DNA of 64,000 nucleotides from Pseudoneobacillus sp052180215 (GCF_052180215.1 NZ_CP197471.1:902001-966000), one strand, 5' to 3'. Positions 41,417 to 49,943 are shown, counted from the stretch's first letter. The notes: generated by a model not told the origin, from the letters alone. A program made the numbers and translations.

Positions 41417-41542
41417 TTATCTGGTACTTTTTTGAGTGTAACCAGCTGCGCGATCTGCGCGTCTGAACTCGTTAGAATATGTAACAGCTTGCATACTTGT
41501 TAAATTGCTTCTTACTTTGTCTTTTTTTCCTGACTTTGACAT
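41417..41542 (-). CDS. yfhE: YfhE-like small basic protein
   Basis: A 41-residue ORF, ATG 41542 to TAA 41417, preceded by AAGGATAGGATGATCAC. The sequence begins MSKSGKKDKVRSNLTSMQAV and continues TYSNEFRRADRAAGYTQKSTR, matching the YfhE pattern of a lysine-rich start and a (V/A)TYxxEFxxAD core. It lies between yfhF and yfhD exactly as in B. subtilis. Function unknown. Confidence 0.8.
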   Translation of the reverse strand: MSKSGKKDKVRSNLTSMQAVTYSNEFRRADRAAGYTQKSTR

Positions 41543-41642
41543 GTGATCATCCTATCCTTTCGTTTCTAAAATGTGAAATCGAAGTAGAGACATACTCATG
41601 CTGACTTCCCTATTTTTGCCCTAAAAGGAAGAGGATAAACGA

Positions 41643-42551
41643 TTAAATTTGAAAAAGATTATTTAATGCTTTATCTAAAGTCGAATATTCAAAAACAAAG
41701 TCATGTTCTAAAAGGGCCTGAGGTAAAACTTTTTGCCCCTCCAGCATAAGCATACTCATTTCTCCAAGAAGAAGTTTTAAGGCGATTTCTGGAGTTGGTA
41801 TCCAATGAGGACGATGTAATACTTTACTTAGTTCTTTGCCAAACTGATCCATTGTAACTGGTTGTGGAGAGATAAAGTTAACTGGACCCCGAATATTTTC
41901 ATGTTGAATCACAAAAGAAATGGCTCGAATAACATCATTGATATGAATCCAGGAAACCCACTGATTTCCCTTGCCAAGTTTTCCCCCTGCAAATAGTTGA
42001 TAGGGAAGGGCCATTTTAGGTAAAGCTCCTGCATTGTTAGCTAGGACAATACCTAAGCGGCATAATACCGTGCGAACACCAAGTTCCTCCGCTTTTATAG
42101 CTAAGGCTTCCCATTTCTTGACGGTTTCAGCTAAGAAATCACTTCCAACACTTGAACTCTGTTCTGTAAAAGTTTCCGTTTCTGATGTTCCATAGTAACC
42201 AATTGCACTTGCATTCACTAATACCTTTGGTTTTTTCTTTAATTGTTTTATGATTCTAAGCAGTTCATTTGTAGCATCTAACCGGCTTTGGAGAATTCTA
42301 GTTTTTCTATTCTCATTCCATCGGCCACTATTGATGGATTCACCAGCTAAATTAATTAAAACATCCGCATCTTCTAAATAAGTATTAGGATGGCTGTTAG
42401 GAGTGAGCCATTGAACATATTTTATCTTGGAAGAATGAGATGGAGATGGAAGTTTACGGGTAAGGACAAGCACTTCATCCCCCTTGTTTAAAAAATAATC
42501 ACTAAGTGCTTTTCCAACAAAGCCAGAACCACCAGCAATAACCATTTTCAA
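41643..42551 (-). CDS. yfhF: NAD-dependent epimerase-like protein YfhF (TIGR01777)
   Basis: A ~302-residue extended-SDR protein. The nucleotide-binding loop is VIAGGSGFVGKALSDYF, then DVLINLAGESINSGRWNENRKTRI, which is diagnostic of the TIGR01777 family, and SAIGYYGTSE carries the Tyr region; HINDVIRAI and GPVNFISPQPVT follow. TTG 42551 lies 7 bases after GGAGGAGG; ATG 42545 is the alternative. Its reaction is not known. In B. subtilis the same gene also neighbours recX. Confidence 0.88.
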   Translation of the reverse strand: MKMVIAGGSGFVGKALSDYFLNKGDEVLVLTRKLPSPSHSSKIKYVQWLTPNSHPNTYLEDADVLINLAGESINSGRWNENRKTRILQSRLDATNELLRIIKQLKKKPKVLVNASAIGYYGTSETETFTEQSSSVGSDFLAETVKKWEALAIKAEELGVRTVLCRLGIVLANNAGALPKMALPYQLFAGGKLGKGNQWVSWIHINDVIRAISFVIQHENIRGPVNFISPQPVTMDQFGKELSKVLHRPHWIPTPEIALKLLLGEMSMLMLEGQKVLPQALLEHDFVFEYSTLDKALNNLFQI

Positions 42552-42643
42552 AAAAATTCCTCCTCCCCTGTGTAAAGACATTTTAAACCATTTACGTAAA
42601 AAAATCCTCTTAAATATGTTACATTGAAAGAGAGGTGAAGAAT

Positions 42644-43447
42644 GTGGTCTATATTACGAAAATCACCACACAAAAGAAACAAAGTGATCGCTTTAATATA
42701 TATGTGAATGATGGAACAGGTGAAAAATATGCCTTTAGTGTGGACGAGGATGTTCTCATTAAGTATCAGCTTAAAAAAGGAGTGGAATTAGATGAGTTCA
42801 CTCAAATGGAGGTTCTCTATCAAGACACGATAAGAAAAGCATTAAGTACCGCTATTCAGTGTCTAGCTGCAAGGATGCGTTCAGAAAAAGAGGTAAGAGA
42901 CCATCTGAAGCAAAAGGAAAATGAAGATCCTGTTATTCAAGAAGTTATCCACCGTCTTTATAGCTTAAAATATTTGAATGATGAAGAGTTTTCACTTGCC
43001 TATGTTCGAACTCAAATGAATACAACGGACAAGGGGCCTAATGTGGTGAAAGCTGAATTAAAGGAAAAAGGAATTTCACCTGATATTATGGAAAAAACGA
43101 TAAATGAATATTCTTATGAGATGCAACTTTCAAAAGCCATCCAGCTTTGTCAAAAAGCTCAAAAGAAAAAGAGGAATGACTCCCAGTTTGTATTTGAACA
43201 AAAGCTAAAGCAAGCACTAAGTCGCAAAGGATATTCTTTTTCCATAATAGATGAAGCCATGATGGAAATGAAGGACTCAGTGCAAGAGGATACAGAATTT
43301 GAAGCAATTAAAACACAAGGTGAAAAGGCTATCAAAAAATATGGCGAAGATAATCATAAAATAAAGCAATTTCTCTATCGAAAGGGTTTTTCTATGGAAC
43401 ATATAGAAGACTTTTTGAGGAATCTTGAACAAGAAGACTGGAACTAG
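42644..43447 (+). CDS. recX: Recombination regulator RecX
   Basis: Cytosolic modulator of RecA filaments. The ~267-residue protein is made of tandem three-helix RecX repeats: AIQCLAARMRSEKEVRDHLKQKE, then VIHRLYSLKYLNDEEFSLAYVRT and two further degenerate repeats ending IKQFLYRKGFSMEHIEDFLRNL. The N-terminal extension with beta strands (ITTQKKQSDRFNIYVNDG) is typical of Bacillus RecX. GTG 42644 was chosen because AGAGAGG lies 8 bases upstream; GTG 42635 overlaps that site. Confidence 0.92.
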   Translation: MVYITKITTQKKQSDRFNIYVNDGTGEKYAFSVDEDVLIKYQLKKGVELDEFTQMEVLYQDTIRKALSTAIQCLAARMRSEKEVRDHLKQKENEDPVIQEVIHRLYSLKYLNDEEFSLAYVRTQMNTTDKGPNVVKAELKEKGISPDIMEKTINEYSYEMQLSKAIQLCQKAQKKKRNDSQFVFEQKLKQALSRKGYSFSIIDEAMMEMKDSVQEDTEFEAIKTQGEKAIKKYGEDNHKIKQFLYRKGFSMEHIEDFLRNLEQEDWN

Positions 43448-43464
43448 CTACATGTTCCAGTCTT
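43434..43464 (+). terminator. Intrinsic terminator of recX
   Basis: AAGACTGGAAC / GTTCCAGTCTT stem followed by TTTTTG; the left arm contains the end of recX. Confidence 0.87.
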
Positions 43465-43504
43465 TTTTTGTTGTGAAGGAGATTGTTCTAGTTAACAAAA
43501 TTGA

Positions 43505-43596
43505 TATTTCAACCGATATACGAAGTTTATCAACCAAAAAATCATTTTATCAACCGCTAGTTATCATTTTTCAACCGAATTTCAGATTTATCAACT
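43505..43596. repeat. Five phased TTTATCAACC repeats
   Basis: Ten-base units starting at 43505 (TATTTCAACC), 43526 (TTTATCAACC), 43546 (TTTATCAACC), 43567 (TTTTTCAACC) and 43587 (TTTATCAACT). Starts are 21, 20, 21 and 20 bases apart, two helical turns, all on one strand, in the recX/SDR intergenic region. Confidence 0.7.
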
Positions 43597-43620
43597 TTCA
43601 AGAAGGCCATCCCCAAAAAA

Positions 43621-43655
43621 AAGACCTCAAAGTGCCCACGCACACTTGAGGTCTT
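43621..43655. terminator. Intrinsic terminator of the SDR gene
   Basis: AAGACCTCAAAGTG / CACTTGAGGTCTT stem with one bulge. On the minus strand it ends in eight T. Confidence 0.85.
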
Positions 43656-43667
43656 AACTCCTCCTAT

Positions 43668-44342
43668 TTATTTCTGACTCTCAATCACAATTGACTCTTC
43701 GTTTAATTGGGAATAAATAATTTCAGCAACCTCTTTTGGTGAACGTAATCGAGAAGGGTCTTTAATATGGTCACTATTCTCCCAAAATGGTGTATCCATG
43801 CCACCCATATATACTGCGGTAAACTTAATATCACTATTCTCGTATTCCTTTTGCAGACTTTCCGTAAATCCTCTTACAGCAAACTTACTTGCTACATAAA
43901 CTGCTTCATTTACTTTCCCTCGTAAGCCTGCAGTTGAGATTATATTAATAATATGTCCTGAATTCTGTTGAGAGAAGATAGGTAATACTGCTTTAGTCAT
44001 GAACATTGTGCCTAAAATATTGGTTTCTGTCATTTCGATTATTTCTTGTTCGTCTATTTTTTCAAAAGGACCAAAATAGCCGATGCCCGCATTGTTCACT
44101 AATCCATATAAAGTATAGTGCTCACTAATTTTCTTTACTCTGTCAGAGACATCTTGAAAAGAGCGAATATCTACTTGGATCACATCTGCTTTACCGCCCA
44201 ATTGTTCAATTTCTGATTTCACACTTTGAAGTTTATCCTGCGATCGCCCCATTAATAGGATATGAAAATTATTTTGAGAAAATAATAATGCAAGTTCTTT
44301 TCCTAAACCAGATCCAGCCCCTGTAATGACTATTGCGTTCAT
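43668..44342 (-). CDS. Short-chain dehydrogenase/reductase
   Basis: A 224-residue classical SDR: cofactor loop TGAGSGLGKELA, NNAGIG, a Ser in IISTAGLRGK and the YVASK catalytic pair. The QVDIRSF segment after beta-3 suggests an NADP preference. Substrate unknown; relatives are annotated as ketoacyl reductases. ATG follows AAAGGAGAAAG. I do not recall this gene at this place in B. subtilis, so it looks like an insertion between recX and yfhH. Confidence 0.85.
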   Translation of the reverse strand: MNAIVITGAGSGLGKELALLFSQNNFHILLMGRSQDKLQSVKSEIEQLGGKADVIQVDIRSFQDVSDRVKKISEHYTLYGLVNNAGIGYFGPFEKIDEQEIIEMTETNILGTMFMTKAVLPIFSQQNSGHIINIISTAGLRGKVNEAVYVASKFAVRGFTESLQKEYENSDIKFTAVYMGGMDTPFWENSDHIKDPSRLRSPKEVAEIIYSQLNEESIVIESQK

Positions 44343-44448
44343 TTAGCTTTCTCCTTTCCTTAAAGGAAGAATGAAATAGTTTCTTCCGTACCTAATGTTT
44401 ATTATACTAAAGAATAGGAAATCTACTTAAAAAAGGAGAACAAAAAAT

Positions 44449-44775
44449 ATGGAGCAAGAAAAAAGATACAGTCAAATGTCTGCTTATGAATTACAGCAAG
44501 AAATCTCCCAGTTAAATGAAAAGGCACGTAAGGCAGAACAATTAGGTATGGTTAATGAATATGCGGTACTGGAAAGAAAAGCAATCATGGCTAAGGCCTA
44601 CTTAATAGATCCAAAAACAATAAAATCAAATGAAGTGTATGAAATAGAAGGGGATCCTGGAACCTATTTTAAAGTCCAGTATCTAAATGGGGTATTTGCT
44701 TGGGGCTTTCGACTCGGAGGAAATTCAGTGGAAGAAGCTTTACCTATTTCCATGTTAAAAGAAATGAAAGAATAG
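44449..44775 (+). CDS. yfhH: YfhH family protein (DUF1811)
   Basis: A 108-residue soluble protein, YSQMSAYELQQEISQLNEKARKAEQLGMVNEYAVLERKAIMAKAYLIDP followed by a C-terminal small beta-barrel-like half (GDPGTYFKVQYLNGVFAWGFRLGG). It matches DUF1811/YfhH. Function unknown. ATG follows AAAAGGAGAAC. In its conserved place upstream of sspK. Confidence 0.85.
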   Translation: MEQEKRYSQMSAYELQQEISQLNEKARKAEQLGMVNEYAVLERKAIMAKAYLIDPKTIKSNEVYEIEGDPGTYFKVQYLNGVFAWGFRLGGNSVEEALPISMLKEMKE

Positions 44776-44800
44776 GCCCCCAAAAGGGAGCCAGTCAAGA

Positions 44801-44989
44801 TTAAAATCCAGTTGTAAATTCTTCAGGTGTATCACCTGAACGAGTAGTGGAGGCTCTCATTCGTTCTTGTGGATGAGTATTGATGGTACCATCCGCTCTT
44901 TTTGAAGCATACTCAGCTTTTGCTCGAGGCTCACCCTCGAGTTTAATGCTATGTTGGTTTGGGAAATGAGTAGCTTTATTTCGTACCAT
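44801..44989 (-). CDS. sspK: Small acid-soluble spore protein K
   Basis: A 62-residue spore core protein. The core GEPRAKAEYASKRADGTINTHPQERMRAS matches SspK. B. subtilis SspK ends soon after that motif (50 residues); here there is an extra C-terminal segment TTRSGDTPEEFTTGF. ATG follows AGGAGGG. Expression in the forespore is expected from the family. A 9-bp inverted repeat (ACGTGATAA / TTATCACGT) lies upstream at 45014-45053. Confidence 0.8.
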   Translation of the reverse strand: MVRNKATHFPNQHSIKLEGEPRAKAEYASKRADGTINTHPQERMRASTTRSGDTPEEFTTGF

Positions 44990-45116
44990 GCGAAACCCTC
45001 CTAATGAATGATAAACGTGATAAACAAAGCCCTATCCAATGCTTATCACGTACCTTTATTATTTGTTCATTTAAAAAAAGCTATCAAGAGGAATAATGGA
45101 ATTAGAGGTGATTTCT

Positions 45117-45380
45117 ATGCAAGAATACCAAGAAAAGTTAATTCAACTTTTGCTTGAAAAAAATAACCAATTAAATGAGCTTCAAGCAAGAATATGGGTG
45201 GAACTTTTATGGAGTGACTTTGAATCAACCTATGCAAAAGCAGGCAGGGATTACCAGGGTCCTGAAATGACCGAAAAAGTGGTTCGTCAATGGATTGAGT
45301 ATCAAGGTGCAAAGCTTCATGAATTTGTCGCCAATAATCCTAAATACAAACACTTATTAAACAATCAAACATTACATTAA
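45117..45380 (+). CDS. yfhJ: YfhJ (WVELL) family protein
   Basis: An 87-residue helical protein containing the family-naming motif WVELLWSDFESTYAKAGR, then YQGPEMTEKVVRQWIEYQGAKLHEF. Function unknown. ATG 45117 has AGAGGTGA 5-6 bases upstream; the open frame extends to 45096 without a ribosome binding site. Terminator follows immediately. Confidence 0.85.
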   Translation: MQEYQEKLIQLLLEKNNQLNELQARIWVELLWSDFESTYAKAGRDYQGPEMTEKVVRQWIEYQGAKLHEFVANNPKYKHLLNNQTLH

Positions 45381-45411
45381 AAGGTCTAGCCCCTTTAAGG
45401 GCCAGACCTTT
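45380..45411. terminator. Bidirectional intrinsic terminator
   Basis: AAAGGTCTAGCCC / GGGCCAGACCTTT stem with one mismatch, between convergent yfhJ and yfhP. Confidence 0.85.
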
Positions 45412-45445
45412 CTTTACGTCGCTACAGGTCGTTTACGTTTTTCTC

Positions 45446-46429
45446 TTATGAATTCGGAAGAAATTCTAATTTTTTCTGCAGCTTTTCTTCACTAAAAATC
45501 CACCCGGTGTAGGAACTTAAAATATTGTACTCTAAATCTAACTTTACGACTGCCACAAATGGATAATGTCCATTACTTCTATAACGTAAATCAATAAATC
45601 TTACTTCGTAATGATCATCAAATTCATCTACTTCCCAACGATAAACAGGGGAAAAGGATAAAAAGGCGGAAAGATTTTTGTCCTTTTTAGCGGCTTCAAG
45701 CACAGCTGTTTTTGGGACGGCGACTCTTTCGAATTCATCTAAAATTTTCACTTCCCCTTTAATCCCTCTTCCCACATAAAACCTTGTTTCACTCATAACC
45801 GCAATCCGCCATTCATGTGTTTTCATAGTTGGAGCAATGATGACTTGTGTCGCATCAGGAACTATTTCTTTTACTTTATGCAACACCTTTCTTTGTGCTT
45901 GGAAACGGAAAAAGTAATAGCTGATGAGAATCGCGTAAACAGCTAAAAAGATATAACCTGGATGTCCTCCAAATACCCAAGCAAAAATTCCGACGACATG
46001 AATCCCAAAAATATACGGGTCAAATGTGTTAATAATTCCTAATGCGACCCATTTCGACGAAAAAGGTCGCAATGCTTGTGTACCATAAGCGTTGAATATG
46101 TCGACAAATACGTGCAGGAATACGGCCAAAAATGTCCAAATCCATAAGTGGAGTAAATTAGCCTCTGGAAAAAGTGGATATATAATCGCCATAATCCCTA
46201 AAGGCCAAAGGATAACAGCGGGAATAGAATGGGTAACCCCACGATGATTCCGAATATAGACGGCATTATTGCGCAATTTTAGAATTGTATCAATGTCAGG
46301 GGCCTGGGATCCAACTAAAGTGCCGATTAGCACACTTGTCGCCGTTGCAGAACTATCTGCCAACACAGGATCTAAAGTAGCTAATCCGCCCAGAGCAAGT
46401 CCCATTACCACATGTGTACCTGTATCCAA
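45446..46429 (-). CDS. yfhP: Membrane-bound metal-dependent hydrolase YfhP (YdjM/DUF457 type)
   Basis: A 327-residue membrane protein. The start DTGTHVVMGLALGG and the segments GSQAPDIDTILK and NHRGVTHSIPAVILWP contain the metal-binding His and Asp residues of the DUF457/YdjM family; DIFNAYGTQAL adds a further Asp. About five helices are followed by a soluble C-terminal domain (~residues 200-327). TTG 46429 is 9 bases after AAAGGAGGG, and the longer frame to 46486 contains that site. Its B. subtilis homologue was linked to control of yfhQ/fabL-region genes, which I cannot verify. Confidence 0.85.
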   Translation of the reverse strand: MDTGTHVVMGLALGGLATLDPVLADSSATATSVLIGTLVGSQAPDIDTILKLRNNAVYIRNHRGVTHSIPAVILWPLGIMAIIYPLFPEANLLHLWIWTFLAVFLHVFVDIFNAYGTQALRPFSSKWVALGIINTFDPYIFGIHVVGIFAWVFGGHPGYIFLAVYAILISYYFFRFQAQRKVLHKVKEIVPDATQVIIAPTMKTHEWRIAVMSETRFYVGRGIKGEVKILDEFERVAVPKTAVLEAAKKDKNLSAFLSFSPVYRWEVDEFDDHYEVRFIDLRYRSNGHYPFVAVVKLDLEYNILSSYTGWIFSEEKLQKKLEFLPNS

Positions 46430-46520
46430 AAGGAAAAGCCCTCCTTTATAGGGAAAAATTTTTAAAGCATTCTTACTTGTCATCAATAATAATTATGGTT
46501 TAGTCTAGGGAGATGAAGGA

Positions 46521-46820
46521 ATGAAATCAGAAATACAAATGGTCATCGAATATGAAATTGTTGAATCTACTTATCAGCAATATAAAGAAGTCATCCATCA
46601 AATCCATTCAAAATTACATTCATTTGAAGCGGATCAGATACAATTAAACGAATCCAATCATAAGGTCATCGAAACCTTTTTATTGCCAACGGAATCCCAT
46701 TATTATGCCCTGAAGAAATTAAGAAAATCCAAAAGTCATACCCTATTCGGTTGTTTGGACCCTTATATAAAAGGTGGTCTTCAACAGATCGGTTTTTATG
46801 GTATTAAAAAGAAGCGTTAA
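46521..46820 (+). CDS. Conserved-looking hypothetical protein upstream of mutY
   Basis: A 99-residue soluble protein with alternating beta and alpha pattern (EIQMVIEYEIVESTYQQYKEVIHQIHSKL... VIETFLLPTESHYYALKKLRKSKSHTLFGCLDPYIKGGLQQIGFYGIKKKR), resembling a small ferredoxin-like fold. No named family is recognised. ATG has AGGGAGATGAAGG upstream. It lies 49 bases before mutY and is likely on the same transcript. Confidence 0.65.
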   Translation: MKSEIQMVIEYEIVESTYQQYKEVIHQIHSKLHSFEADQIQLNESNHKVIETFLLPTESHYYALKKLRKSKSHTLFGCLDPYIKGGLQQIGFYGIKKKR

Positions 46821-46869
46821 TATTATATTCCCATTTTTAAGGGATGTTTAACACCTTGGAGGAACAAAA

Positions 46870-47985
46870 GTGCCTAAAAAATTTCAACAAACACTAGATT
46901 CACTGAATATCAATGATTTTCAATCAGACTTAATCAGCTGGTTCACTAATGAAAAAAGGGACTTACCATGGAGAAGAGAACGTGACCCGTATCGTATATG
47001 GGTATCAGAGATTATGCTTCAGCAAACCCGAGTAGACACGGTTATTCCCTATTATCAAAACTTTATGGAACAGTTCCCGTCATTAGAGGAATTTGCCAAT
47101 GCAGATGAAGAAAAAATTTTAAAAGTATGGGAAGGTCTCGGCTATTATTCCCGGGTTAGAAACCTGCAAACGGCTTGTAGAGAAGTCCAAGAAAAATATA
47201 ATGGAGTCGTACCCAATACACCAAATGAAATATCTAAATTAAAGGGGATTGGACCTTATACGGCTGGAGCAGTCTTAAGTATTGCTTATGGAGTACCAGA
47301 GCCGGCAGTGGATGGGAATGTCATGAGAGTTTTGTCTAGGGTTCTTTCCATTTGGGAGGACATCGCAAAGCCTTCAACTAGAAAGATTTTTGAAGAAGCG
47401 GTTAGAAAATTAATTTCTCATGATAATCCTTCCTATTTTAACCAAGCGTTAATGGAGTTAGGTGCTTTAATTTGTACTCCTACTTCTCCATCTTGCCTGT
47501 TATGTCCAGTTAGAGAACATTGCAGTGCTTTTGAACAAGGAGCACAAACAGACCTACCTGTTAAAACCAAAAAAACAAAAGTGAAAGATGTGAAATTGGT
47601 AGCTGGTATCTTAACGGACCCAAACGGGAAAATTCTCATTCGCAAGCGTCCAGAAACGGGATTATTGGCAAACCTTTGGGAATTTCCTAATTTTGAAATC
47701 CATGCAGAATTAAAAAGGGGACAAGATGAGTTTCTTGATCAACTTAAAAGTCAGCATGAAGTAACGGCCGAAATAAACGAAGGGCTTGGTCAGATTGAAC
47801 ATGTCTTTTCGCATTTAAAATGGTATATCCAGGTGTATTCAGGAAAAATTATTTCTACCGTAAAAGAAACCCCACGATTGAAGTTAGTTTCTCTTGATGA
47901 GATAGAGGCATTTGCATTCCCTGTCTCCCATCAAAAAATGTTCCAGCAATTTTTGGAGTTTACAAAAGAAGGGCTTACTCTTTAG
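46870..47985 (+). CDS. mutY: A/G-specific adenine glycosylase MutY
   Basis: Removes adenine mispaired with 8-oxoguanine. The 371-residue protein has catalytic Glu47 in VSEIMLQQTRV, the helix-hairpin-helix LKGIGPYTAG, catalytic Asp148 in EPAVDGNVMRVL, and a [4Fe-4S] loop C202-x6-C209-x2-C212-x5-C218. A C-terminal NUDIX-like domain (GILTDPNGKILIRKRPETGLLANLWEFP, then IEHVFSHLKW) recognises 8-oxoG. Start GTG 46870 follows TTGGAGGAAC. The B. subtilis equivalent is yfhQ. Confidence 0.95.
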   Translation: MPKKFQQTLDSLNINDFQSDLISWFTNEKRDLPWRRERDPYRIWVSEIMLQQTRVDTVIPYYQNFMEQFPSLEEFANADEEKILKVWEGLGYYSRVRNLQTACREVQEKYNGVVPNTPNEISKLKGIGPYTAGAVLSIAYGVPEPAVDGNVMRVLSRVLSIWEDIAKPSTRKIFEEAVRKLISHDNPSYFNQALMELGALICTPTSPSCLLCPVREHCSAFEQGAQTDLPVKTKKTKVKDVKLVAGILTDPNGKILIRKRPETGLLANLWEFPNFEIHAELKRGQDEFLDQLKSQHEVTAEINEGLGQIEHVFSHLKWYIQVYSGKIISTVKETPRLKLVSLDEIEAFAFPVSHQKMFQQFLEFTKEGLTL

Positions 47986-48000
47986 GAGTGAGTCCTTCTT
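47966..48000 (+). terminator. Intrinsic terminator of mutY
   Basis: AAGAAGGGCTTACTC / GAGTGAGTCCTTCTT stem (two wobbles) followed by TTT; overlaps the mutY 3' end. Confidence 0.83.
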
Positions 48001-48023
48001 TTTACGTAGTGTCTTAATCAATA

Positions 48024-48248
48024 TCAATCATACACAATCTTTGTACCATGTGTATAATCTGCTTCTCCGCGATTTAACCCATTACGACGCATGATTTCTT
48101 CTACAATTTCACGATGAATAGTTTGCCCTTCACTATTCAAATAAGGAACCATTTGCTGTAATGAATGGTGGAAAAAAGCAAGTTCATCATCTTTCCAATC
48201 AGTCTTAGACATCATAGAAAGCTCAGTCATGTCACGGCCTACATACAT
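48024..48248 (-). CDS. yfhS: YfhS-like small protein
   Basis: A 74-residue protein beginning MYVGRDMTELSMMSKTDWKDDELAFFHHSLQQMVPYLN and ending in NRGEADYTHGTKIVYD. The frame extends to ATG 48317 without a ribosome binding site, whereas AAAAGGGGCAG lies 7 bases before ATG 48248, and 74 residues is the length I recall for YfhS. Position next to fabL also fits. Function unknown; in the family it has been annotated only as hypothetical. Confidence 0.7.
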   Translation of the reverse strand: MYVGRDMTELSMMSKTDWKDDELAFFHHSLQQMVPYLNSEGQTIHREIVEEIMRRNGLNRGEADYTHGTKIVYD

Positions 48249-48371
48249 CTTTATCTGCCCCTTTTTTATCGTAATGAAAGCTTCTGTCTTCCCTATTTTC
48301 CTATCTAGAATTGTCATCTATTCATGAAAAAGCTAAAATAAAAAGAAAACTTATCGAAGGGAACTTTACAT

Positions 48372-49121
48372 ATGACACAAAAAGTAGCACTTGTAACAGG
48401 AAGCAGCAGAGGAATTGGAAAGGCAACGGCTTTACGTTTAGCTGAACAAGGATATGATATTGTGATCAACTACGCACGGAGTAAAAGTGCAGCCTTAGAA
48501 ACAGCTAGTGAAATTGAGGCTCTAGGTAGAAAAGCATTAGTTGTGAAAGCTAATGTTGGTGATGTAGAAAAAATTAAAAAGATGTTTATGGAAATTAATG
48601 AAGCCTTTGGCCGATTAGATGTTTTTGTTAATAATGCAGCATCTGGAGTCTTAAGACCTGCGATGGAACTAGAGGAATCTCATTGGGATTGGACGATGAA
48701 TATTAACAGTAAAGCATTATTATTCTGCGCACAAGAAGCAGCGAAACTAATGGAAAAAAGCGGCGGCGGAAAAATTGTTAGCATTAGCTCCCTTGGATCG
48801 ATTCGTTACTTGAAAAACTATACTACTGTTGGTGTTTCAAAAGCAGCACTAGAAGCATTAACTCGTTACTTGGCTGTGGAACTAGCCCCTATGAATATTA
48901 GAGTAAATGCAGTTTCTGGTGGAGCAGTGGATACTGAAGCGTTAACTCATTTTCCAAATCGTGAAGAATTATTAGCAGAAGCAAAGGAAAAAACACCTGC
49001 TGGCAGAATGGTCGAAATTGATGATATGGTAAATTCGGTCATGTTTTTATTATCAGAAGAAGCAAGTATGATTCGCGGTCAAACACTTATTGTGGATGGC
49101 GGTATTTCTTTACTCGTTTAA
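48372..49121 (+). CDS. fabL: NADPH-dependent enoyl-ACP reductase FabL
   Basis: Last reductive step of fatty acid elongation. A 249-residue SDR with TGSSRGIGKATALRLAEQGY (cofactor loop), NNAASGVLRPAMELEESHW, SISSLGS and the enoyl-reductase spacing Tyr-x6-Lys in NYTTVGVSK, which separates FabL from ketoacyl reductases (Tyr-x3-Lys); RINVVSG-like RVNAVSGGAVDTEALTHFPN is also FabL-specific. It is the triclosan-tolerant isozyme in B. subtilis. The ribosome binding site is weak (AAGGGAAC). Confidence 0.93.
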   Translation: MTQKVALVTGSSRGIGKATALRLAEQGYDIVINYARSKSAALETASEIEALGRKALVVKANVGDVEKIKKMFMEINEAFGRLDVFVNNAASGVLRPAMELEESHWDWTMNINSKALLFCAQEAAKLMEKSGGGKIVSISSLGSIRYLKNYTTVGVSKAALEALTRYLAVELAPMNIRVNAVSGGAVDTEALTHFPNREELLAEAKEKTPAGRMVEIDDMVNSVMFLLSEEASMIRGQTLIVDGGISLLV

Positions 49122-49222
49122 TTTTATACTTAATTAAAGTGAATTTTTTCAAAAAATCTTTTCTGTAAAAAAGGATAGTTCCCTTCACGATGGGTAAATT
49201 AATCTTCGTGGAGGTGATAACA

Positions 49223-49495
49223 ATGGCAAATTTCAACCAACAACCAAACAAATCACAAGCTGGTACAAACATTCAAGAAGTAAGACAACAAAATGCAGCT
49301 TCTCAAGGTGGACAAGGTTCTTTTGGTACTGAGTTCGCTAGTGAAACAAATGCTGCTGAAGTAAGAGCTCAAAACCAACAATCTCAAGCGAGTGCTGGTC
49401 AAGGTAGCCAAGGTCAATTTGGTACTGAGTTCGCAAGCCAAACAGACGCTGCTGAAGTAAGAGCTCAAAACCAACAATCTCAATCTAATTCTTAA
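49223..49495 (+). CDS. sspE: Gamma-type small acid-soluble spore protein
   Basis: A 90-residue spore amino-acid store. It is Gln/Asn/Ala/Ser-rich and contains two tandem copies of GTEFAS(E/Q)T(N/D)AAEVRAQNQQSQ, each with the TEFAS site cut by the germination protease Gpr. The repeats are also near-identical at the DNA level (about 49325-49390 and 49420-49490). ATG 49223 follows GGAGGTGATAACA, a very strong site. Expected forespore expression under sigma G is from the family. The frame extends to 49190 but lacks support. Confidence 0.93.
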   Translation: MANFNQQPNKSQAGTNIQEVRQQNAASQGGQGSFGTEFASETNAAEVRAQNQQSQASAGQGSQGQFGTEFASQTDAAEVRAQNQQSQSNS

Positions 49496-49504
49496 TACTT
49501 AGTG

Positions 49505-49533
49505 AAAGTGCCCTAACAACGATAGGGCGCTTT
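49505..49533 (+). terminator. Intrinsic terminator of sspE
   Basis: AAAGTGCCCT / AGGGCGCTTT stem (one wobble) followed by CTTTTTG. Confidence 0.85.
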
Positions 49534-49685
49534 CTTTTTGTGAGCATTTACGGAATCTAGCTCCAGAGCTTCCGCTTTTTATTTTTTTCGACAAAACTTC
49601 CCTTTACTCTACAGAACTAGTCAAAGGAGTCTTCGAGACCCTCACGAATACATACTATAACAATAAAAATAGGCGGTGGCATAAA

Positions 49686-49943
49686 ATGAATCAATTTAAC
49701 CGTTTAGTTTCAGAACAAATGAAAACGATGGAAAAGCTTTTATTTATCCAGGCGGAATTAGAGAGATGTCAAGAAATTGAGGAAGAATTAAAAGCGCTTC
49801 AGCAAGAGACTGAATTAGAAAGTGTTCAGTACGAGATCAATCGGATGAAAGAAGAATTAAAGCAAATTCAGCAAGTGTTTGAAAATCAAACAGAAGAAGT
49901 CATTCGTTCTTATCAAACGTTAGATTTGACTCCAGTTTCTTAA
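49686..49943 (+). CDS. ygaB: YgaB-like coiled-coil protein
   Basis: An 85-residue, nearly all-helical protein with heptad repeats (EKLLFIQAELERCQEIEEELKALQQETELESVQYEINRMKEELKQIQQVFE). It matches the length and place of YgaB between sspE and ygaC in B. subtilis. Function unknown. ATG follows GGCGGTGG. Confidence 0.8.
   Translation: MNQFNRLVSEQMKTMEKLLFIQAELERCQEIEEELKALQQETELESVQYEINRMKEELKQIQQVFENQTEEVIRSYQTLDLTPVS

Noticed and set aside
43505..43596. TTATCAACC units as additional DnaA boxes
   Set aside because: They differ from TTATCCACA at two positions including the last A, and the 20.5-base spacing differs from the 11-12 base spacing of the clear cluster at 40819-40904.
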